A stretch of 20,787 nucleotides of DNA, taken from assembly GCA_002385465.1 (NCBI GenBank), contig DGDN01000026.1, positions 1 to 20,787 on the forward strand. Direction: 5' to 3'. Shown here piece after piece: positions 15,535-20,787 of the stretch (position 1 is the first letter of the stretch; each line of letters begins with the position of its first letter). Both the position numbers and the translations under genes were made by a program. The notes under the pieces were generated by a model that saw nothing but the letters and a program-made list of their open reading frames with translations, had not been told where the DNA came from and ran no database searches. This stretch comes from Candidatus Fermentithermobacillaceae bacterium UBA3951. GTDB taxonomy: Bacteria; Bacillota; Sulfobacillia; Fermentithermobacillales; Fermentithermobacillaceae.

Positions 15535-15658
15535 GTGAGCACTTCCTTTCGAAACGTTTAGAACCGTTTTGCCTTTGGGCGATGGTCCCGAGCAACTGTC
15601 TCAGGCTTTTCACGTTTGAGATTGCTTTGGGGCGATCGCCCGCCGGGTTATGGGACTT

Positions 15659-16963
15659 CTACGAAGCGGTACTCGCTTCCTGTCGCCTGGCAGGACTTGC
15701 CTCATGTCGTGATGCCGCCAGTATGAATAAGATTCCGTCCAGCACAAAGAGGAGGATATCGAGTGTCCAGGCCCCGCTAGGCGACCAATTGTAGCAGAAC
15801 CCTGCTAGAGCCGAGCCGAGAGCGAAGCCTGCGGCCGAGAGCCCTGCAGTGAGACCTGAGAATGACGCCCGGTCGCCCTCGCGGACCACTTCAAGGTGCA
15901 AGGCACGGACGGCGGGTGACGAGAGGTTCCCGATAAGGGTGACAGTTGTGATCACAGCGTACATCTGCCAGAGGGATCTGGTTGCAAAGATCAGCGCCAT
16001 TGCGGGGGGCAACATCATGAAGGTTAGCATCACGCGGCGGCGACCGTAGGTGTCGGCCAGCCTGCCTCCTGCAAGGAGGACGAGCATCGTACCCAGCGCA
16101 CCGGCAGCTTGCATGCCCGAGACTGCGGAGTAGGAGTCAGAGAACCTGTCCATGATGGTAAAGGGCAGGAGGATTCCGACTGTCCCGTTTGCTAGGCCTG
16201 ATATGAAGTTTGCAGCCAACAAGAGATACAGCACAGAGGAGCTGCTGTTCGTGAACATATCTCTCAGTTGAGAGACGAAGGATCGGGGGCGACGGGAAGA
16301 CGGATGTCCATCGTTGGTCCCGGCCTCGGAGACTGCTTCCGGGCCGGCGGAAGCAGTCTTGTCCCTGGCCTCTCTTATACCGAGCCCAAGGACGACCGAT
16401 AGGGTGGCCAGAGTAAGGCCGATTACGAACGGCACCATAACGCCGTACTTATCCGCGATGGCGCCAGCCAGCAAGGGGGTACAGAAAGCCGCGAAGTGGT
16501 TTAGGGTATCCACAAAGGCAAAGCTGGTGGCCAATGTCGAGCGATCGGCGCATTCGGCCACGATGGCGTTTTGGGCGGGCGATTGCATGCTTCCCAGACC
16601 GCGTACCACATGTACCGCGACGAATCCCCAGTAGCTCTTGGTGAAGAGGAGCGAGCCTGCGACTATGCACCTCATGAGCTGCCCGCCCGTGAATAGCCTC
16701 TTTCTCCCGAGCCTGTCGGCTGCGAAGCCCGACAAAGTGAGCGTGATTGCCGATGTCACCTGGAGGACCGAGTTAAAGATGCCCGCAGCCTCGGGGCCAA
16801 AACCGAGATTACGGTAATATGGCATTAGTACGGATGTGTAGAAGATGACAGCCGTTGTTTCCAGGAAGACGATTACTAGGAGCAAGCGTATGGTCGGGTC
16901 CATAGCTCTGAATAAGGACTGTATTCCCTGCTTTGATTGAGTCACATTGCTCACAAGACTCAC
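15659..16963 (-). CDS. MFS transporter, 12 TM
   Basis: A 434-residue major facilitator superfamily permease. Motif A is present in both halves (GFAADRLGRKR at 79-89 and GGRLADTYGRRR at 299-310), and a polar cytoplasmic loop lies at about 199-235 between the two six-helix bundles. It resembles drug or sugar efflux-type MFS proteins, but the substrate is unknown. The start is uncertain: the GTG at 16963 has a poor ribosome binding site, and an in-frame GTG three codons later has AGGTGA in front of it. A promoter lies at 16996-17024. The 124 bases after the stop hold a perfect palindrome GGGCGATCGCCC (15630-15641) but no clear terminator. Confidence 0.92.
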   Translation of the reverse strand: MSLVSNVTQSKQGIQSLFRAMDPTIRLLLVIVFLETTAVIFYTSVLMPYYRNLGFGPEAAGIFNSVLQVTSAITLTLSGFAADRLGRKRLFTGGQLMRCIVAGSLLFTKSYWGFVAVHVVRGLGSMQSPAQNAIVAECADRSTLATSFAFVDTLNHFAAFCTPLLAGAIADKYGVMVPFVIGLTLATLSVVLGLGIREARDKTASAGPEAVSEAGTNDGHPSSRRPRSFVSQLRDMFTNSSSSVLYLLLAANFISGLANGTVGILLPFTIMDRFSDSYSAVSGMQAAGALGTMLVLLAGGRLADTYGRRRVMLTFMMLPPAMALIFATRSLWQMYAVITTVTLIGNLSSPAVRALHLEVVREGDRASFSGLTAGLSAAGFALGSALAGFCYNWSPSGAWTLDILLFVLDGILFILAASRHEASPARRQEASTAS

Positions 16964-16995
16964 CTTCGTTTCTCGATGGATCTGTGGTTATTGAA

Positions 16996-17024
16996 ATTAT
17001 GCATGAGAACATTAAATAAGTAAA
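16996..17024 (-). promoter_or_regulatory. Sigma-A-type promoter for the MFS gene
   Basis: On the MFS strand TTTACT (-35, 17019-17024) and CATAAT (-10, 16996-17001) are separated by 17 bases. They sit in a noticeably AT-rich island 33 bases before the start codon. Confidence 0.5.
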
Positions 17025-17102
17025 GGGGTAGATAAAAGAAATTTAAATGCTGAGATCTGAAGGAGCCCGCGAGCTGGCGACCCCAAATCCCATCTGGAGC
17101 TT

Positions 17103-17252
17103 ATGCTGGGGAAATCGGTTGAAGCGGAAGATTTTCGCGAGTTCTTTATGGAGCTACTTAAGCTAAGAGACAATGAGACGCAGCACCTTATATGCCGCAT
17201 CGCTCCCAGGTTGCGTCGGGCTGGGTTCAGAAGAGTCTGCCTGGATCCATAA
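17103..17252 (+). CDS. Possible small protein, 49 aa
   Basis: An open frame in the gap between the MFS gene and the membrane-anchored protein gene. The composition looks protein-like: an acidic-amphipathic N-terminal half (EAEDFREFFMELLKLRDNE) and a basic Cys-containing C-terminal half (RIAPRLRRAGFRRVCLDP). GGAG lies only three bases before the ATG, which is a poor spacing. The 3' end overlaps the last codons of the convergent gene by 26 bases. It may be a real small protein, the remnant of a longer gene, or chance; I recognise no family. Confidence 0.35.
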   Translation: MLGKSVEAEDFREFFMELLKLRDNETQHLICRIAPRLRRAGFRRVCLDP

Positions 17253-18159
17253 GGTACTTGATGGGAAGTTCGGTACTTACGCCGTCGTCGTATATCAGTA
17301 TGAGCAAGACCTCTGAGGGAGTCGGGTAGTCCTCCAGTCTGGCTTCGAAGACCGGGATCTCACCCTTGCCTTGAGGCGTTGGGACCTCAATAGTCCGCTC
17401 AGACTTGAAAGACACTTCCTTGACTACCAGCTCCCGATCTCTCACCTTGAGGGAAACCCCCTGAAGCCGGTAGTGATAGCGCTCGGGCTTGGGGCTTTCA
17501 TGGACCGTAATGTCGAATGCGAGTAGGTCTTCAAGTGCCCGTATATCTACCGAGATGGGAGAAACAAGGCCGCCGGCTTCTTGCTTGATGTCGAGGGACG
17601 CTACTTCAGTCGTCCTCATCTCGCGTCCATCGGTCATGGTCACATAGTATTCGTACTCTCCCGTTCGAAACACGCCTGAGGATTCGGACACGACTGATTC
17701 CCTCTTGGCCGGGGAAGAGCTCTCGGCGGAGAACGTTATCGACACAAGAGGTTCCGGCCGGACAACATGGTCGAACTTGATCCTGAACCCGCCTCCGCCA
17801 GTGCTTTCGGCAGCGTAAGGGGTGAATTCAGAGGCCCCTCGCTCCCTGAGATACATTGTCACCGAGGCGCCGATGGGATACTCCCTCAACTGCCAACTCA
17901 AGGTCACGGGCTGGATTCCGTCTGAGGGCTCGTCTGGGGTGACAGATATCTTGGATATCCATCGAGCTTCTTCACGCATCCTGTGAAGCGCGTCGCCGAC
18001 CGAATCAAGCCCGTTGTAGACCGAGTCTTTGATGCGCGACATCTCTCTCATGGCATCGCGGACCGCGGCCGTCAGGTCGCCAATCCGGTTAAGCGCGTAT
18101 ATGTTAAGGCAGACGCTTATAACGAGCAGTCCTACCAAGAGGTATCTCGACCGTCCCAT
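17227..18159 (-). CDS. Membrane-anchored protein of unknown function, coiled coil + beta-rich domain
   Basis: I do not recognise this 310-residue protein. It has a basic start (MGRSR), one transmembrane helix (about 6-23), a likely coiled coil (about 26-68, heptad-like charged residues), and then about 240 residues of alternating strands with Ser/Thr/Glu-rich character. The topology is probably N-in, with the beta-rich part outside the membrane. Immunoglobulin- or fibronectin-III-like folds are possible. I start at the ATG at 18159 because GGAGGAA lies seven bases upstream. The frame stays open to 18303, but those residues come from the 31-bp repeat region. It is a single gene downstream of PEP carboxykinase but separated by a strong terminator. 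Confidence 0.75.
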   Translation of the reverse strand: MGRSRYLLVGLLVISVCLNIYALNRIGDLTAAVRDAMREMSRIKDSVYNGLDSVGDALHRMREEARWISKISVTPDEPSDGIQPVTLSWQLREYPIGASVTMYLRERGASEFTPYAAESTGGGGFRIKFDHVVRPEPLVSITFSAESSSPAKRESVVSESSGVFRTGEYEYYVTMTDGREMRTTEVASLDIKQEAGGLVSPISVDIRALEDLLAFDITVHESPKPERYHYRLQGVSLKVRDRELVVKEVSFKSERTIEVPTPQGKGEIPVFEARLEDYPTPSEVLLILIYDDGVSTELPIKYLMDPGRLF

Positions 18160-18207
18160 GGGTGCATTCCTCCACAGTGTTTGTGCCTTTCTAGATGCCA
18201 TCCAACA

Positions 18208-18361
18208 GGTTCTACGGGATGTGCGCCAGTGGCGACGTCCAGTGGGAAATACGTCCCGGTAGAGAGATGGTCGCACGACGTGTGCATCGGTGAGGAAGTC
18301 CAATCCGGGCGTGTGTACAGGACGGGATGTCCTCCTCTGATGTGTGCGCCAGTGGGGATAT
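18208..18361. repeat. Degenerate tandem repeat, five units of 30-31 bp
   Basis: Units span 18208-18238, 18239-18268, 18269-18299, 18300-18330 and 18331-18361. The first and last share GATGTG(TG)CGCCAGTGG; the middle units retain GTGTGCATCGG, GTGTGTACAGGA and similar. The array sits directly upstream of the membrane-anchored protein gene, so it forms its distal 5' region. Confidence 0.6.
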
Positions 18362-18595
18362 CCTCTGCAGGTTTCCTAGGATGTGCAGGGCTTCTGTCAG
18401 TTTTCCTTGCGGGTCAGGACTCAACCTGGAGGAGCCCCGGCGCAAGCCCACGAACTCACGGAGAAAGGAGATGGTCTGACGGGAGTCGTTCGCGACGGGA
18501 ACTGTGTATCAAGAACGAGCGAAACCCGGAACAGACCACAGTGTTGACTGTTCGTTGACTGTTGAATCGAAGGTCGCCCAACCAGAGATAGATAG
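18362..18595. other. Non-coding stretch without clear features
   Basis: With the repeat before it, this makes more than 500 bases without a supported gene. The only structure I see is an 11-bp-spaced direct repeat GTTGACTGTT (18543-18552 and 18554-18563). No promoter for the downstream membrane protein gene can be picked with confidence. Confidence 0.4.
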
Positions 18596-18631
18596 AAAAG
18601 TGGATTTCCCGAACGCGGGAAATCCACTTTT
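18596..18631 (-). terminator. Strong intrinsic terminator of PEP carboxykinase gene
   Basis: A perfect 16-bp inverted repeat (arms 18596-18611 and 18616-18631, loop AACG) starts with AAAA and ends with TTTT, so it can act in both directions. It lies 65 bases after the stop of the PEP carboxykinase gene. No gene approaches it from the left on the + strand. Confidence 0.92.
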
Positions 18632-18695
18632 GTCCTTATTGAAGTCTGAACTAACCGGTTCGGGCTTGCAGCCAAACCAGACCTGCTTCCTCGAC

Positions 18696-20483
18696 CTACT
18701 TCACGCCCAACCTCTTCTTGAGGGCGTCGAGTTGGTCCGCCATCCTCTTGGGAAGCCTGTCGCCGAACTGGCCGAAGTGGTCGTCAAGGTCTTGGATCTC
18801 GGTCTTCCAAGCCTCTACATCCACGTGGAGGAGTTCCTCGACGTCTTCCTTGGGGACATCCAGACCTGTGAGGTCCAGGGCGTCGGGAGTGGGAAGGAGG
18901 CCGATGGGAGTCTCCTGGGCCTTGGCCTTGCCTTCGAGACGCTCGCACATCCACTTGAGGACGCGGCTGTTCTCGCCGAAGCCGGGCCAGAGCCACCTAC
19001 CGTCATCGCCTTTCCTGAACCAGTTGACGTAGAAAATCTTGGGTGCCTTATCTCCCAGCTTGTCTCCCATCTCGAGCCAGTGGGCGAAGTAGTCTCCCAT
19101 GTTGTAGCCACAGAAGGGCTTCATGGCGAAGGGATCGCGCCTTACGTTGCCGATGGCTCCCAGGTTGGCGGCGGTGGTTTCGGAAGAGGCAGTGGCGCCT
19201 AGGAAGACGCCGTGATCCCAGTCAAACGCTTCGGTGACCAGCGGGATGTTCTTGGCGCGGCGCCCGCCGAAGACGAAGATGTCGACGGGCACGCCCTCGG
19301 GCTTCTCCCAATCGGGGCTGATTACCGGGCACTGCCGCGCGGGGGCGGTGAACCTGGCGTTTGGATGGGCGGCCGGTTCGCTTTTCGAGGGATCCCAATC
19401 TCTGCCCTTCCAATCGATGGCATGCTCCGGAGCCGGGCCCATGCCCTCCCACCATACGTCGCCATCGTCGGTCAGAGCGCAGTTGGTGAAGATGGTGTTC
19501 TCCTTCAGGGTATCCATGGCCGACGGATTGGTCTTGTACGATGTACCCGGAGCCACTCCAAAGAAGCCTGCTTCGGGGTTGATGGCGTAGAGCCTGCCGT
19601 CGGGGCCGATCTTCATCCATGAAATGTCGTCGCCCAAGCATTCGGCTTTCCAACCGGGGATGGTCGGGTGGATCATGGCCAGGTTGGTCTTGCCGCATGC
19701 CGACGGGAAGGCGCCACAGATGTGGTACTGCTTTCCTTCAGGGCTGGTCAGCCTGAGGATGAGCATGTGTTCGGCCATCCATCCTTCTCGGCGGGCGATG
19801 GTCGAGGCTATGCGAAGCGCGAAGCACTTCTTTCCAAGGAGAGCATTCCCGCCGTAGCCTGAACCGTAAGACCAAATGGTGTCGTCTTCAGGGAAATGGC
19901 TGATGTACTTCTGCTCCAGGGGAGCGCAGGGCCAAGTGCTGTCTTTCTGGCCGGGCTCAAGAGGCGCGCCAACTGAGTGTAGACACTTCACGAAGTCACC
20001 GTCGGTGCCCAGGGCCTCGATGACCTTGGTTCCGACCCTAGTCATGATGTGCATGTTGCAGACCACATAGGGGCTGTCTGTGATCTCCACACCTATCCGG
20101 GCCATGGGTGAACCGATCGGTCCCATGGAGAAGGGGATTACATACATGGTGCGGCCACGCATGCAGCCCCTGTAGAGTTCCGTCATGGTCTTCTTGAGTT
20201 CATCGGCCTGAATCCAGTTGTTGGTCGGACCGGCGTCCACCTGCTTATCGGTCCCGATGAAGGTCCGGGCTTCTACCCTGGCTACGTCGCTCGGATCTGA
20301 CCGGAACAGGTGGCAATTGGGCCTCTTGGTCAATTTTACGGCCATCCCGCTCTTGACCATTTCGGACATAAGGGTGTCATACTCGGCCTCGCTGCCATCG
20401 CACCAGTAGATGGATGCAGGCTGGCAAAGCTCCGCCACTTCGCGAACCCATTGGTTCAGCTTCTCATGGCGTACCTGATACAT
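18696..20483 (-). CDS. pckG: Phosphoenolpyruvate carboxykinase (GTP type)
   Basis: A 595-residue GTP-dependent PEP carboxykinase converting oxaloacetate and GTP to PEP, CO2 and GDP. Motifs are the nucleotide-binding loop FPSACGKTNLAM (259-270) with the catalytic Cys263 typical of the GTP class, GSGYGGNALLGKK (207-219), CLGDDISWMK (282-291) and the GTP-site region FVFGGRR (403-409). The length fits the GTP family (about 600), not the ATP family (about 540). The ATG at 20481-20483 has AAGGAGG eight bases upstream; the frame is open a further 41 codons, but these are not conserved and include the promoter region. It is a single gene with its own terminator. With GlpX it indicates gluconeogenesis, or anaplerotic PEP/oxaloacetate exchange. 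Confidence 0.96.
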   Translation of the reverse strand: MYQVRHEKLNQWVREVAELCQPASIYWCDGSEAEYDTLMSEMVKSGMAVKLTKRPNCHLFRSDPSDVARVEARTFIGTDKQVDAGPTNNWIQADELKKTMTELYRGCMRGRTMYVIPFSMGPIGSPMARIGVEITDSPYVVCNMHIMTRVGTKVIEALGTDGDFVKCLHSVGAPLEPGQKDSTWPCAPLEQKYISHFPEDDTIWSYGSGYGGNALLGKKCFALRIASTIARREGWMAEHMLILRLTSPEGKQYHICGAFPSACGKTNLAMIHPTIPGWKAECLGDDISWMKIGPDGRLYAINPEAGFFGVAPGTSYKTNPSAMDTLKENTIFTNCALTDDGDVWWEGMGPAPEHAIDWKGRDWDPSKSEPAAHPNARFTAPARQCPVISPDWEKPEGVPVDIFVFGGRRAKNIPLVTEAFDWDHGVFLGATASSETTAANLGAIGNVRRDPFAMKPFCGYNMGDYFAHWLEMGDKLGDKAPKIFYVNWFRKGDDGRWLWPGFGENSRVLKWMCERLEGKAKAQETPIGLLPTPDALDLTGLDVPKEDVEELLHVDVEAWKTEIQDLDDHFGQFGDRLPKRMADQLDALKKRLGVK

Positions 20484-20787
20484 CGCGGATGCCTCCTTTT
20501 TGAGTGCAAGCACAAGTACAAGCTCATTGTACCATTGGCTGCTTCTATTCTTGACGGTAGGAATCCTGCTAATTGGTACCCGACGAGAAGAAAATGGCCC
20601 GGCCAATGTGAGCCACTGTTCCTGTCGTGTTCAGATGGCCTTCAGGCGATTGTGTATGGCATGGGAGACAAGCGTCGGGCTATTATAGACACACAGGGAA
20701 AGAAGCCCGGGGTCTTGCTCTCGGCTTACCACCTGGGGAGGACGGAGAAAGGAACCAACACCGAGAAAGGTAACCAACAAGGTAACC
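20484..20787. other. Non-coding right end, with short direct repeat
   Basis: No gene is supported in the last 304 bases. A TATAAT on the - strand occurs near 20680-20690 without a -35. At the very edge GAGAAAGGAACCAACA (20745-20760) is repeated as GAGAAAGGTAACCAACA (20763-20779), followed by AGGTAACC; the repeat may continue beyond the window. Confidence 0.5.
20526..20531 (-). promoter_or_regulatory. Candidate -10 (TACAAT) for PEP carboxykinase
   Basis: TACAAT on the coding strand lies 43 bases before the ATG. The hexamer 17 bases further upstream (TCAAGA) is a poor -35, so an activator or another sigma factor may be needed if this is the promoter. Confidence 0.35.

Noticed and set aside
15630..15641. 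Perfect palindrome GGGCGATCGCCC as terminator of the MFS gene
   Set aside because: It has no loop bases and no T-run; it may be a protein site or chance in GC-rich DNA.
18160..18303. N-terminal extension of the membrane-anchored protein
   Set aside because: These codons come from the degenerate repeat region, and the ATG at 18159 has a good ribosome binding site directly before the membrane helix.
18504..19202. Plus-strand frame of 232 codons
   Set aside because: It is antisense to the conserved C-terminal part of PEP carboxykinase and runs through its terminator.
20484..20606. N-terminal extension of PEP carboxykinase
   Set aside because: Not conserved, covers the likely promoter, and the ATG at 20483 has AAGGAGG at ideal spacing.

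Overview
The window looks like part of the chromosome of a GC-rich, endospore-forming anaerobic member of the Bacillota (Firmicutes). The evidence is a complete cotJA-cotJB-cotJC spore-coat operon, a rubrerythrin and a second ferritin-fold diiron protein, GTP-type PEP carboxykinase with class II (GlpX) fructose bisphosphatase, strong GGAGG-type ribosome binding sites, and frequent GTG and TTG starts. I cannot name the genus. I see no rRNA, tRNA, CRISPR array, prophage or transposase gene.

Layout. Positions 1-3340 hold two overlapping ABC exporter half-transporters (+), the first cut by the window edge. Positions 3517-3933 (-) encode a small ferritin-like protein. Positions 4041-4317 are a non-coding tandem array of nine ~31-bp units with an exact 125-bp super-period. 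Positions 4337-5698 (-) encode a PLP enzyme of the D-cysteine desulfhydrase/ACC deaminase family with an N-terminal extension of 11-residue repeats. It diverges from a DUF362/ferredoxin protein (5993-7141, +), which is followed by a purine-rich degenerate repeat and a C_GCAxxG_C_C family protein (7348-7818, +). The cotJ operon (8873-9445, 8598-8870, 7956-8594, all -) comes next, and its CotJA has a Cys/Pro-rich repeat insert. A membrane PAS-PAS-GGDEF-HD-GYP protein (9675-12167, -) has a striking operator-like motif cluster upstream. Rubrerythrin (12357-12890, -) diverges from glpX (13091-14077, +), which is coupled to a metallo-beta-lactamase-fold protein (14080-15027, +). A nitroreductase (15040-15534, -), an MFS transporter (15659-16963, -), an unrecognised membrane-anchored protein (17227-18159, -) and PEP carboxykinase (18696-20483, -) complete the window.

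How the genes fit together. GlpX and PEP carboxykinase are two key gluconeogenic steps. Rubrerythrin, the ferritin-like protein, nitroreductase and the DUF362/ferredoxin protein fit anaerobic redox metabolism or oxidative-stress defence. CotJ proteins belong to the inner spore coat. The GGDEF/HD-GYP protein turns over cyclic di-GMP. Most genes are housekeeping or accessory single-gene units.

The most unusual aspect is repeat DNA. Several tandem arrays of about 30-33 bp, with unrelated sequences, sit between genes or extend protein ends. The best preserved is the 4041-4317 array. I found no convincing new defence or mobile system; the repeat arrays, two unlisted small ORFs (9578-9685 and 17103-17252) and the operator cluster at 12254-12294 are the observations most worth following up.
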